Shown piece after piece: positions 13,501 through 28,500 of a stretch of DNA of 64,000 nt. Made by a program: the position numbers and the translations under genes. A model generated the notes under the pieces. It saw only the letters and a program-made list of their open reading frames with translations. It was not told the DNA's origin and did no database searches. This DNA is from Phoronis australis. Lineage: Eukaryota; Phoronida; Phoronidae. Location of the stretch: contig NMRA01000133.1 of NCBI GenBank assembly GCA_002633005.1, positions 490,627-554,626 on the forward strand. The letters run 5' to 3'. Positions within the stretch are counted from its first letter, which is position 1, and each line of letters begins with the position of its first letter.

Positions 13501-16500
13501 TCCAACAGTAAAAACAAGAGTAAAATGATCAACACCATGTGCGAAGACAGTTGTCAAAAATGACTGGTGCTGAACTTACGTACTTTAACCATTTACCTTT
13601 AAGTGAAACTCAGTTAAAATCTGATACGTGATTTGAAAGATAATCAGCAGCTATGAAATGCTAACTCAAAACCAAACATGGGTAACAGGAAGTACTAAAT
13701 ACTGGATCTACCTGAACATAGCTATGGAATGCGTCAAGTATACTAACTATGTCAAGACATTATGTTAAGACACTTACACACTGAGTTACCCACAGACAAC
13801 AACTAACAGGATGAAATGGGTTACAGGAACTGTTTAGTCAGACCTGTGTGAAAGCTGGCTGATGGTGGCACATCCCTACCATAATCTTTGTGTTGAGGAA
13901 ATGAATAGATTTGGAAATATTGTCAAAACTTAACTACAGAGCACCATATGCACTATTCTCCACACTGCAGGAAGGTACTGTTCTTAAAATATTTTACTTT
14001 TTCACATCTTCACTATTATTTATGAAATTTTTATCTCAAAGGTGGTAAAAATAAATGTGAAATAATCTATATGAAACGGAACAACTCGGTTGCCGCACTC
14101 AAATATGTACCTAAAGTACATTATTTTTTTTGTATATAATAAATTAAGTCCAAAAAATCTGAATACTTCTTATACAAGAGCAATGTGTAGCATTGAAATG
14201 CGCCCACAACTGCAGTGCAAACAGTGTGCATCAAAGGGTGTTTATTAGAATAAAAACAGTCCACTAGATAATACAGAATACGGAAGGTGTCATTGTCTCT
14301 CGAATAGAAAGGTATTTGCTAAATATCATCAAAGACAGAGACGAACACGAAAAAAATGTCTTTAGGTGGCGAAGTTGGAGTCCAAATGGTTTCTAGGTGT
14401 CACAAAATTGCTTTTAAGCACTTTGAGAGATAACCACAAAAATGGACAACGGAACAAGTGAGATTTTGATCATATGTCCACAAAAACGTGTGGGCACATA
14501 ACACACCATTGCGCAATGTAAACGTTGTTCTGTTCCACTGAATTACACAGCAGACAAAACAGTTTACAAAATACTACAAATTAAAAACTTCTGATCAAAA
14601 ACACCATCTGTTATATATCACTAATTAGAAAAGGCTTACATCGGAGGCCAAGCTTGTTTTAAGCTACGAAGCAGCATAAATATATTCCAATGATAAGTTT
14701 CAGCATGATCACCAAAAACATGTGTTGCACAGACACATGTACAAAATAAAAGCAGTACGGCTAGAAACAGGATGAAGAAACAGGATGGAAATATGGAATG
14801 ACAAAATGCGTCGCTGATGAGAGAGACTCAATAGGAATGCATTATTGCAAACTGTTAACATAAACTTTAATTTAATGGTCGTGTTAAATACTTTAATATC
14901 TAAAGAAAAATGTACATGGCTATCAAACTAAGACACTCCATCGCTAGACTCCTATCTCTTGTTAAGACCTACTGAACAAAGCTTTCAACTATTGATTTTG
15001 TCTTCAGGCCCTTGGCAGTCAATGGCAGGGAGTAAATTTATTAGAACTATCTATCACCAACAGCTAAAACCAGAGTCTATTCTCTCAATAAACTGAAACT
15101 CACACACCAAAAAATTTTCATTTAATGAAAAGGGTTTTAGTCGCAGCCTAATATTTTAGACAATGCCCCTACCGTTGGAAATCGGGAATTTTTTCTGCAA
15201 TCTCTGTTGCCAAAGTTGCACGTTCAAGCCTTTTAACAAGGCAGCAGGGCAAAGGCAGTAAACAAGTAGTTTTGCCAACTTACTCGGAGTCACACTCGGC
15301 CACCGTACCTTTGTACTGTGCGGTTGTGAAGAGAGAGATATCAGCAAACTGGCGAACTGGATTAAGAAGAGAAACCAACAGTTTAAACGTACATGACAAC
15401 AAGCAGTAACCACATGACCCCTGTGTCCCCCTGCAAACTGTCCCGCCTCCGTGATACATCGGGCCAACACATCACTCCCACGTACAGAGGGCTCACAGAG
15501 AGGGAGAAAAGATTTAACCGCAGTTTATTCTCACAAGTCTGTGTTGAGCTGTAGCGTGTAGAGTTCATGCATACAACATGTCTTTTTGTGGAGATGTACA
15601 GTAATAAAGGCTCCCTAATTTCCTGTTACGCAATCCACGATTTCCAAGCAAACTTGATTTATAATTGCAGAGAAATATATTAAGTTAATGGGCTTCAAAA
15701 TAAGGATGTGGTTTCAAATGGAAACCTATTATTCCTTCTATCAAATTTGCGAGAATGTCACCATTATTCTGCAAACAGGAATTTACGCAGTACTTGGAAA
15801 CTAGGGAGAGTTTGCAGAGAAACAATACAAGGAACCCAGACACCGTGACAAGAGACATGGCAACCAGAGCATGCTGAGAACCAGTGAACTGTATACAGCC
15901 AGCACATACTCCACTGAACATATACACAAGGCAAGCAGGAGAAGGGGTAGTCTACCCACAGGCCACTAGTACTCTACCCCTGACAACAGAGGGCATGTGT
16001 GGTCAGTGACACTTACTCAGATTCCCTCTCCTCCACCGGGCACTTGTAGGTGGCGCTACTAAACAGTATGATGTCGGCTGCCTGGATGACTAATAAAGGG
16101 CCAATGGTTGGTAAAGATTTCATTGGAAAACAGCAGGCACAGCACAGGTATAACTATTGGCAGTTCCAAGCAACACCACGTGAATATGTATCAATACACT
16201 ACAAACCATGTCATGGTTACATACAAACATTGTCATGGTTACACAAAATGTTGAGACTGCTATAGGGTAACGCACTTCAGAAAGTGAAAACTGGACACAT
16301 TCACAGTTAAGGAGAAAAATAATGCAGTGGAGAGACTAAAAGTATTCTGGCCAAATCACAAAAGAGATGGGCGCTATCTCCAGGGCATTCTTCTTACTAT
16401 GCTTGTTCCCACAAACAGGATTCTTTGTTTGCAATATAAAAATGCTGTGAGAGAAAAAAATGTTGGTGGTTCTTGAGAAAAAGCACTTGTCCGCCATGTA

Positions 16501-19500
16501 GTGAAATGGAAACTATCAAGGAGAACACGCGCGTGGTTAGTGGAGGAAAAAAATTGATTACACTGAAATCTGGCCATTATATTACATGGCTTGTCCAATA
16601 CTGTTTTCGGGGTGGCTATAACATCTGATCAATGTCCATGGTATTTTACAAAGTCTGACCTATGGTCTTAGAAGTTCAGCCACAGAATTTATAAGCCAAC
16701 CCAATGAACTGTTTTTCAAACATGGCAGTGCATCATGTGATAATTTGAACATTGCCAATTGGCTGATACGAGTTGATAATCTTCGTGCTGAACAGTCACA
16801 CATTTCAAGTAACGGGGAATTATGAGGCACTCCAACACAGTGATTGTAATAATACGACCATTGGAGAGGTATCAACCCGTCACCACATTGAATTAAGAAA
16901 AATCGGGAGGGCTGCCAACCTATTTGACACAATTTAACCTCCACGCTAAAAATCTGCATTTTGCAAGTGAAAATGAGTGTGAAATCTAATATTTTTTGAA
17001 ACTTTTAAATTTCATTCATAACATAATATTCCCAAAACAAGAAAGCTCAGTTTCAAATTGCCTTCAACTAAAAGGGGTCATTACAAACCAGGCTCATCAC
17101 ATCAATGTTTTGCAGTTGGCATGGTCAGGCACAGTGGACCATAGCAGAGCAAATCGCGATATCCCGTGATCCACACCAATGTTGTCAGCCATGACATGCA
17201 GCGAATTCTTTTGAATGCTTTCTACGAGTAATCTAATTCCTAGGGGTGTTTATCTCCAAATATCAGCTCTCGGCATTCTGACATGACTTTTGTAACAGAT
17301 GACATCCCACAATGCACGGCTATTAAGTGACGTTTTCATTCACAAACTTTAACTGCCCAATCACGAAAGAGAAAGCCCAAAATGCAAATTACTTTCACAC
17401 TCTCTCGTACTCAGTACAAATTTTATAGGTGGGATTTCGCGCTCTTGATCTTGAATATTTTCGTCATCTACTGGATTTTTCTGCATCATTCTTTGCTGCT
17501 CTCATACTTCAAAATATTGACACATTTAAAAATATCTTTAATTTTTAGCCGATAGTCTGAGTCAAGAAAATTTCAAAAACACGCATGTAGCATCTTAAGA
17601 CCACACAAGTGCAGAGAGTCCTGGTCAATCTATAACAGTTGGCAGCCCTGATTTGATATAAAGTAAATACATTTATAAGAAAGTCAGGAAATGAGAGCAA
17701 AATGCAACTTCTGAAGGGAAAATAGGTTGATGGGATATTTTCGCAAATACCAAAACTTCAAATGCCTTTGATGACTGGAGAAGACAACAAGAAACTGTAG
17801 TGATGGCTCACAACATATGTTGTGGAGTTGTATTCGTATTTCACAGCATTGGTTCTAGAGGTGTCTATTTTGTCAGTTATCACACAGGGACACTAAAGCA
17901 TCCTGTAAACAAGGAACTACCACGTCTATGCAGTTTTTAACTTACTGTCACTATTTGCTGCAGGATAGCATAGCACAGGCACAATACATTGTACGTCCAC
18001 CAAACACAGCTACTTGTTGGCTGACTTCTCAATGTGACATCATGGTGTTCAGTACTGAAAACTGTTGTAAGCAACCTCATTTCCTCCACCAGTAATTTTG
18101 CTTCAATGGTCTCCAGTCATCGTAAGTCATTTAAATCCAGGATTTGCCCAAAAGAACCGTACTTCTTGTTTTCATTCGTCCATAAAATGTAAACAACTTC
18201 CTGACCACCCGAAAACGGACACCAAAGTCAAATTAAAATTCACAGCAGCTACACTTTCCAAAAGTATTTAAATGAGATCCTGATAAATAATACACAACAC
18301 ATACGATATAACCGCACCACAGGTAAATACCGCTACCTATCAACATACCTGATATCTTGATTTTTTTAATGGTTTTAGTTGTGTTGTTGTCCACTGTCAC
18401 ATTCACGTTTATCTTTTCTCCATGGTAGTATTTCTGCAGTTACAACAGATGGAGGTGAATAACAAAGCATTACAACGTTAAATAATGCAAAGTGAGGCTG
18501 GTCATGAATTTCCAAGAAAATGATGGAACACTAATTACTAAACAATTAACAGAACGGTAGAGCTCTCAGCTCAGTAATTATGCACTAATTAAGCATTTTA
18601 ATACTATGAACCACTCAAGGATACAGTCAAGGTGTACCAGAAACACGAGAACACTTTCTGTCGAAAAACCAATGGCAGTCAAAATGCACCTAGTTTAGAC
18701 AGTCAAATGCAAGTTGATAACATTTTGCTGCAGACCTGCTGACACTCGCCACACCAAGTTGCAATTTTGTAACCTGAAGTTACCCATCAACTTTTTCATG
18801 ATTTTCATTGAGCTTCGTGATTTCTGAGGTTTTTCATGATGAGCAAGCAGCATGTAGGCTCAGTCAAGCTTCAGTCAGTCCACAATACAATGTGAAAAGG
18901 GCCATTTTGAGAAACCATACAAATCATATGAACCATTCCTTACCTCCTTGTCTAGAGAGGCCTCCAGTTTCAGCTTGCCAGGGCTCATCATGAACTCCTT
19001 GGTGGCCTCCGACATGGGTTGGGGTGCTGCTTCTGTGGGGGCATAGGTCAGCTTACGAATGGCCAGGCGCACAGAGTTCCTAACAGAGAAAGACAAAGAC
19101 GAGCCTCAAATCATATATGCATGCACGCCTGTTACATTCAAGGGCCAGATGTTACCAAGAAAATTCAGAATGACAAAATAGATATAAACACAAAACGTAT
19201 GGAGAGTGTTGTAGATGAAGTAATATCCCACGAGACATTCTGTGTATCGACCGAGATCTCATACGTGGAATAATGTTGACCTGGATATAACTTCATCTAC
19301 GCCATTCGAGGTACGTTTTGTATTTGTCCCATACGCTTCAAATTCTGAAGTTTCTTTCATTTTTTCTCCAAATTTTTAAATAGCTCACCCTGACTGTTCA
19401 CATGGCGGATCACATCCTATATGTATGTACTTGCACGTTATGATACAAGTTTTCTCTAGTAAAAGAAAGAGTTTCAAATGTAACGATTAATTACTTGAAA

Positions 19501-22500
19501 AGAGATAACAAAGACGACGGTAATTGTGCATTGAACTTGTAACATTTCCTGCAAAATAATTAAATATCAGCAGTATTTAACATTGCGTTACCGAGGAATC
19601 GGCACCTGACATTTAAATATTTAGCAAATATGATAAAGAAGTGTCATTAACAGTTTTTACCAGATGTTATGTTTGAGAAATGATTGCATACTGAGTGTTA
19701 TTTATACTGCTGCAATTTTATTACTTTGAACTATTGAACTATGTTGAGAAAGTTTGATGATCGAGTCGGCTACGGATGTTGAGTTAACATTGAAGTACTT
19801 TTTGAACTTTCCATGTCAAGAGGTCACAATTAAACTAGTCAAAGTAGTGCACTGGGGAAAACAATATCGCATGACCGTATCGCATTCGACTTATTCAACG
19901 CGTATGGGATAAGAAAGGTAATCCAGCTACCCAGTTCTAACTGTTAATATCATTTTTATTAGCATGTTTCTCATATGTCTATTCACCTGTTCAGTCACTT
20001 TAACACAACGTGTTCCTGCTCCCTGTCATCAGCAGGTTGGCAGATTAATATCCTCAACAAAGAGGAAGCTAGTACAGATACTCTTCGATGCTTTTCTCAC
20101 TGACATTGAAACTACTTAATTTTCAGTAACTGGAAACCAGTGTTGATATTAGACCTGCGTGCTGACGCACACAGCTGTAACACAGTTTCTCAATTGTTTT
20201 GATGCATAGCGCTTGTNTTCCAAAAGTCCGTAAAGAGTCTATCCAAATATCTAACGCGGCTAGTCATGGCGTCGCGTTGAAGCGTAAAATCAGGATCTGT
20301 AATTTCATCAATCTCTACAAACTGTCGAGGTAAAGTTGACGTTATACGTCCATGGATGAGGTGTGATGGAGTGAGTGGTACTGGATCCTTGTATTTAAGG
20401 TCAGCTAATTCAAAGGCACTTCACTTCAAACGTGACGGTTAAAATAATATATTTTAAATACCCATGCATCAACATTGTTGAAAAACGTTGTTTTGGTTCC
20501 ACGTTTTGGGGTGAAACGCTTCATTTTTTGGTTTATTTAATACACCACCTTAGCGTTCTAAATTACATGTTGTGATAAAACCATGCGCAGAATACAGTTC
20601 ATTGTTTACTGAAACACTAAGATTCATTCTTGCCAATTTATTCCAGTTTGAAGTTTGTGATTTGACCTTATTAGCATTGTGTGGAGGTTTGACTACCAGG
20701 CACAGTTGAGATCGCAAACTTTCGCAATGGCACAATTTATCGTAATCCTCAAATTGCGAGTCAGTGGGGACTTCTGCAGCACAATATTCTATCATACTGC
20801 CAAAGTCTGTAAGGCCTTGAAGTACAAATCTTTGTGGTCTTGGGGTATTGATAGTTCTACTCCCAACGGCTGAGGGTGTGGGGAAACTGGCGCAACCAGA
20901 GGGACAAGGATAATTGAGACAAGTGTGAAGGTTGACAGAATGACGAGCAAATTGGCGGAAACTGCCATGTTGGAAGAACTTTTCAGTGAAAAGAATTTCA
21001 ATGCATCAACAAAAATTATACCAGTTTGTGCTTCAAAGGCATTACTAAACTGTAACAGTTTGAGGGTTAAGACAATTTGTACAATTACATCAACCAAAAA
21101 CTGTCACAACAAAAAATTACAAACAGTCTGTGTTTCAAAGTCATTTTGGGCTTGGAGGCGATAACTTGTCTTCATATTGCCATAGAACTTTACAAATCAA
21201 AGGTGTGCTTCACAAACAACAGGTCTTTTGAAATTGATGTGCAAGGTCAGTAAAAGTAGTTCTTTGTGATCTGTACTCTGTAAGTAAACACAGTTTAACA
21301 AAGGGTTTATGATCCTGGCGGAGGAGATAACTGTTTTATTAACCCTCTAGGTTTTGAATAGCCAAGCCTGGAATGGCTCTGTCAAAACTGTTCTAATGAG
21401 AAATTGACAACAGTCTGTGGTCTTAAAATGCAGTAATAATATATGTGTAGTCAGCACCATCTGTACACAGTTGTCAGAATGTATGTGATGTCTTACCTTT
21501 TGTGAGGCTTATTCAACTCATCAGGTACATAAGTCTTCAACTCATAATCCACTCCACATGGCTGTAAACACAATTAAGTAGTTTAGTTAACTTGTCTCAA
21601 TAGTTTTATAAATTGCAGAAGCGCGACTGAAACACGACTGTACTTTCTGTTTGATATACTCTCGCTCCTACTCTCTTTACCATTTTCTGGTGTTTACCGC
21701 CCACTGGCTCTCTTCCGCTGCTTGTGGGCTTCTTAGCGTGCGTAACATTCACACCCTCTGTTTGTATGCCCTACTGTCACTGTTTATTTCACTTCAATCG
21801 TGTTCACTTTACCAAGTGCCAGATGATCAAACACAGAAATATAGCTACAGTAAAAATTTCTGAATTTGGGACAAAAATAATTTCTAAAATTGACATTAAA
21901 AACCAGACGATTGCCGCACAAATAAAAAAGTTCAAGTTCAACCAACGTTTCGTCTATTCATTAGACATCATCAAGATCATATTTAAAAAGGACAGCAAAT
22001 GCCAACATACAGCTCAGGTAACATCCATAGAGTGAAGTGAGAGATACATAGAATATAGTCAGTAGCTGGTCATCCCAATAGTTGCAGGGTCACTGAGCTC
22101 TGCATGTTGTTCAGAGAATCAGTAGCATGCTGGTTCTGAATGGCCAATGACTCTTTAATGTACAATAATTCTTTATTAGATTCTCTGCAGATGAACTTTT
22201 ATTTGTGCGGCGATCATCCGGTTTTTAATCTTACTGTGGCCAAAAACTGATTTTAATTAAAATGAACATATTTCCAGTCTGCCATATCATTGTAAATGGT
22301 CAAAATTTTACCAAATGTTATTTGGTAATAACCACGCCAAACACATCGGCCAAAAGCAAAGTAAATTTCCTGACAACTTATTGCTGTAGTTGAGAAACTC
22401 GACAAAATTAATTTTCACGGTCTACCATATTGTGTCCTAAGATATTTCAACTTGCTTGTTTGTAATGTCTATTGGCAATCTATTTCAGAATGCACACCGG

Positions 22501-25500
22501 AAAACTGGGAACCGTACAGAGAATATATAAGTGAGTGTACATCACGCTGTCCAACACGAAGTGCAGTCGTGTTTTCAATCACGTTTGTACTACTGAATGG
22601 CTGGAACCTAACTATAGAAGTCACAGACAGCAAGAGTCTCAACAGCACACTGTCATTATTCTAAAACTGTTTTCACTGTCATTGGATACCTTTGTTACCA
22701 CCTCTAAAGTGTACTTACCCCTACTATTCATATCACCACCAATAAACCCGGCCCCATCGATTAACAAACTTTTGATTCAGATCACTTACAGCTATAAAAT
22801 TGGTACTACCTTGTTCCTTACTCGTACTAGAGGCAAAGTGGGGAAGTGCTAACAATTCTATTATTGGTCAAGATCACGCACGATATGTTGAATTGTCACG
22901 GCGTGTCACTGCGCGACGAACATGGTCTCACGCACTACCCAACTGTCTGTTCTTCAATATCCCAAAAATCATTCCACATTTGACTATGAAAAAATTTTAA
23001 GATGGAAAATGGCCTTAAACTAAAGTTATTTTTGACGACAGAAAGGCGTGTTCATTAACCCATGAATTTCTCTCCACTTAGATCTTGTAAACTGTGGATA
23101 AGTCAAGATAAATGCTTGGCTTAACAAAGGCATTTCTACAGACTATTTCAAGGGACAAACACAATGCCTGACTGGACATAACAAGTCCCTTGTTACAGTT
23201 ATTGTGTTTACTCTGTGAAATGAAACAGAGAAACAACTGATTCCCCTTCACTAACCATGGTCGCCCTGACATAATGCTTTCTAGCACTTTCTGGAGTTAA
23301 CTCTTAATTGTTGTAGATTGTACACCAATGATGACTACAATAATCTGGCGAAACTAGGGCACCTGTGTTTACACTTGAACTCTGTCAGTCCATTACACAT
23401 CCAATGATCATATACCTGACACTGGTAATGAAGCGTTCTATTGATATGCTGGCCAGACGTTTATCTTATTGCCATCACCAATTTTTGTGTCTTGCTGATG
23501 AACAAGGTATCTATTACCATTCAAATGCCTTGTGGGTAATGTTTATAAGAAAGCAGATGTGTTTGATCAGAAGACAGGACATCTGATCAGAAAAAGACCA
23601 GTTGCTTAAAACAAACAGATGTTCCATCTGCCATCTTATGAGTAATTACCAAAGCACATATGTGCAAAATGGGTAACTTGCTAGCCAATCGAGTCATTGC
23701 AATGTAGGCTTGTCATAGTAAGCAGGTAGATCTGTCATCTTGAGGTCAGATGTCATGGAGACAGAACAGACTTCAGATGAGCATTTACAAGTGAATTTAG
23801 ACAGCAAATGAGACATCTGATCTGCCTTCTTTCTGATCAGACGGCATGTAAACATGGTATCAGCAATGTTAAAACTGTTGAAGCTGAGTATAACAAAACA
23901 AGAACACGTGACACCTGCAGTAGTAAGGAAATTGTCCACCTTTGTGAAGTCCTTGTACATTTCATCTAATAACTTTTCAACTGTTCGTTTTCCACTCGTA
24001 CAAATATATATCTTCTGAATCCACGATGACTGAAATTTTTTGAGCAATTTAAATCTAACTGGCTATCAGGTTTAAAAGTGAGGCAAGACAGCTAGGAAAA
24101 GTGTGATTCAGTTTAGTGCGCAATTCACTTGGTGTAAAACCTCTCTGCCTATAAACAGTCCACGCAGTGCCACTCACCTTGCCAGTGTCCCCTGGTGCTG
24201 GCTGAAGTGTGACAGAGGCTGGTGAGTTAGGGGGTAACTGAAACCATTTAAAGAACACACCCATGACAACATTTATATTCCATTTCTCCTGATCTGAATG
24301 ACTTGAGGGCCCTCTTGGAAAGCAGTGCTATCACTGAAGAGGTCACCCTCATTTTAAATATCACAATAACAAATAAATAAATAAATAAATAAACTTTCAA
24401 TCATTATTTATACTAGTGTTGAGTAACTAAATGCGTAATGCTTCGCCTTGTTTGTGAATTTCATATAACTGTAATACCATACTTAAGTTGCCAAGAGTCA
24501 TTTCTGGAATTATTCGGTTTACACTTTTCAGATCCTCCCCAAAATGAAAGGAAACGGACGTTTCATAGTCTCTGATAACGTGGAGTAAAGGAACGCAGAG
24601 TGTGATCTGAAACACATGCAAATCTCCAAATCAACAATGTCTCTGAGTAAGCGAAATCCATTTTCCCCACCCGGAATCAGTCAAATTTTATCACAATTCT
24701 TAACAGGTGCGTCGTCTCACCTGGAAAAAGAAAGGATAAGCATTGGGTCCAAGCTTCTTGATGAGTCGCTCCTGAAGTCGGGTCAAAGGTCGCTTGTTTT
24801 CCTCCTCCACTGGGTAAACCTGCATCGAGGCCAGGAACAAGTCCTTCCTGAAGGTAAGGCCGAGAACATCCAGGTCCTCACGGCCGTAGCGGAACGCGGC
24901 CAGCACATGGGCAAACACCTTGCGACCTTTCAGGTATTCAGGGTCAGCTAAGACCACGCCATCTGGAATCACAGCAGGAGTCTCTGTTATATGTCTAGTT
25001 TAAATCATTCCAAAAGTTCAGAATTAAAAGATTTTAGGCTTCTACTGAATCAATGATTAATAAACCATTAAGCCATTTTGAAAGTAATTAACTGAAAAGG
25101 AATACCTTATGGAAATGGAAATAGCCATTAGGGTGTGCAAAGGTAATACTTATTTGAGTTCTTCACAAACTCTGCAGAGAACTACTGCTTCTTACCACCC
25201 ACAACCACAACACAGTCTCGCCTTTCATAAAAAACAACACACTTTGAAAATAATTGGCAGACAATGAAAACTTTGTTGAAACTAAGGCGCATGAGATCGA
25301 CAGATAAAATTAGTTAGTGTCAACCATACTTACCCCATGCCTTGGTGTTAAATTTCACAATCATGTCAAGACATGTCCAAAAGTATTATTATACAAAGGG
25401 AATTTGTCAAGAAGTAAAATAGCTCACTGGGGTGTCCAAGTAGTTGAGTGAATCTGAAAATCCCAGTTTTATCAAACGTGTGGTCGCTAAAATGTTTGTT

Positions 25501-28500
25501 GGCACATTATGCCTTATGTTCGTTGGCACATTACTGTAAACGCAACAATGCATTTTTGAGAGAGCAAAAGGTTGCAACAGATCTTGACTTGTCAATTTTC
25601 ACGAGTCATGTGATTGAGTTATGTGCTAACTGAAATCAAAGATACCACCGTCTCAAGTAAGACCAGACTTACACGAACCTTTAACTACAATGAGCCCCTG
25701 GAACGTGAACTCTGTCAAATACTTAAAAAATTCCATAAAACCAGTGAAGGTGTTTTGAATACAACCAATTGGGAAAGTTGAAGTTAGTTAGATTCGTCTG
25801 AAAATCAATGGTTCTGGCACCAACTAACCACATACGTTTGAGTCAAATTTCAAGATTTGTAAAGCGTTTTGACATAAGTGGCTACTAGATACACCAAAAA
25901 GACACCAATATTGTTTCAGAATTACTACTTAGAAATAAATGTTGATGAAATACCAAGCAACCACTAAGTCCAAACACATCTTGTAAATTCAGATTTGTAA
26001 CACTAGTTTTTGGAGTATAAAAGATACTAGACAAAGAACCTCAAACTGTGTATCCCTGAATCTATTCACATGTAACAGACTGATGCTGAGAGCTCACTTA
26101 ACAGAAATGTTGGGTCATATAGTTTAGAGTTATTCTGATCACTGTGTTGTCATTACCCCGATTACCAGAGCTACTCATGCATTGTGATGTGTTTTGGTTG
26201 CATTGCCGGCCAGTGACATTGCTTCCCGATGACAGTTTTATGTCAGTGAAATAAAAAAACCCCATTGACTACTTGGATCATGAATGGCGTCTCATTTTTC
26301 ATTTCCAGATTTGTAACAGTTACAGCTGCCCAACGGAAATAAGCCGTACTCAGTGACCTCTGTTGGTGACCTTGGTGAGATGACTGTATGCAACACATGA
26401 CGCAATACAAACGTTCAGTGAAAACTTGTTCTTTCCATGAAGTTTAGCCATGCACCTCAGACTGTAGTTAACAGTTGCATTGCCATGGCAACAGCTATAC
26501 ACTGTAGATAGTGAAATTACTTGTACTAATATTGATTATAAAATATATTGCCTGATCCACAACTTTACAGCACGGCATATTAATGTCACCTTCACTTAAC
26601 AAAAGAACTAATCATGAACGGGGCTTCGTTATTAATAAATGGTTCGCAACAACTTAACTTAGATCTGAATATTTTTCTAATAGTCACAATGTTCACTTTC
26701 ATTTACGATTATAGCAAACAAAAATTTGAATTACTTATCAGTCTTATCGATATAGCCTCTTTGCGTTTTTGTGTTTATGTGCATTTTGTAGTCCGTTTAT
26801 TTGTAATTAGATTGTTCAATATCCTATGCATTACTGGAGAAATCGTCTTTTGTAATTTTGATATCTGTCAGTAATGATCCTCTATATGTTTATTGTTATC
26901 ATAATGTTAATCTGCCTGCATATGATATCTTCGATATGTGTGCAGTATTTGTATCACTTCTTTTATTATTCTTAAGATGAAATAAAAGTTAATAAAAAAA
27001 ACCCACGGCCCTCAACAGTTTTAAATATACGTGACCTTGAACTAGTATGAACTAGAACTAGCATGAGCTGGAACTAGCGTGACCTAGAACTAACGTTACC
27101 TAGAACTAACGTTACTTAGAACTAATGTTACCTAGAACTAGCGTGACCTAGAATTAAAGTTACCTAGAACTAATGTTATCTAGAACTAACGTTAGCTAGA
27201 ACTAACATGACCTAGCAGCATGACTCGTAACTACCACATTGTCAACTTTCCAACAAAAGTTGACACTTGTTTGCGTATTTATGGCAGACTTGTGAAGTTG
27301 TCATCTTGATATGCAAATGACACCATCACATGACTGAAGCTTGACTGTATTCCATGGAAGTTAGTTTCTTGTGAAAAAAAGGAGTTCATTCCCACAGTTA
27401 ATTGGGAAATATAGCCATGTGCTGCAAGGAGCACATGATCAAACTAGCGCTACTTGAGACAATTTAACATTTACGTAATGTGCCCCAGATCGACACAGAG
27501 CAAACCAAGTCGTCATGACCTTTTACAGGATATATTCAAGCTGTGGTCAACAAACCAAGAACTGAGTGGGCGGGGCGGTCACACCTGAAGGAAAGCATGT
27601 CACGTGGCCACTGAGTGAGGAAAAATACAGATACATCATGGAGTTTTGTCAAGTAGTAAAATTGGGTGTTGCAAAAATATTAGTGAAAAGGGGGCATTTA
27701 GACACTGAGGATGGACAAAGGACTTTATGGAGACACAGCACTTCTAAGTGGAACTGCCCCGCCAAAAGTGGTACGGTTGGGAAGTACGCAAAGGCCACAC
27801 TCGGATCTATCCTCTACCTAATATGGAAGAAGCCTCATCTACCATTAATGATGACAACCCATTAGCAAATGATAACATGCAATCACACAACAGAAATACG
27901 CCACCCGACTATTGATACACCAATCCTTCATCTAGTACCTTAAGAACCGCTCCAGGCATGAGCTTTGTGTTCTCCCAAAAGGCTTTCAGTAAGAGAGGCA
28001 AATTTTAGTACATAATTAATTTCAAGTCATCACTCCAACTGTTCTAAAACAGGATGTGATTAAAGGAGAGACATACCTAATTACTTGCTCCTCAGTCACA
28101 AGTATCTAATTAGCGTACTGAAAGCCTAATTGCTAGAATGTGAATGTACAAGAGCAACTTGTAAGAGATGTCAAGAATTCTGATCACAGGTGAACTTCAG
28201 CTATGTGAATATGTCATAAAAGGCCATATTCAGCTCATAGACATACGTGAATGAATCGTGATAACAAGACAATTCAGCTCACGTAAGTCTGTGAATGTAT
28301 TATGAGAAGATATATTCAGCTCATAGAAAGAAATACTTAGCTCATAGGCAGGGCAGAAAAGGAAATAAGCTTCCGTATTTACTTAGCTTTCGAGAGAAAA
28401 TGAGGACTTCTGACATCATAAAATAAAACGTCAATTTATTTTGCTTCACATGTTGATTGGATGATTATTGGAACAACTATAGGAAAGCAATTTCAAATAT

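Noticed and set aside
16047-16060. CTCF-like AGGTGGCGCTA in arrestin exon 9
   Set aside because: Fully explained by coding sequence for SSATYK; not listed as regulatory.
22452-22852. Overlapping 70- and 105-codon frames
   Set aside because: Overlap each other in different frames and match nothing known.
24616-24951. Plus-strand 111-codon frame
   Set aside because: Antisense shadow of arrestin exon 4.
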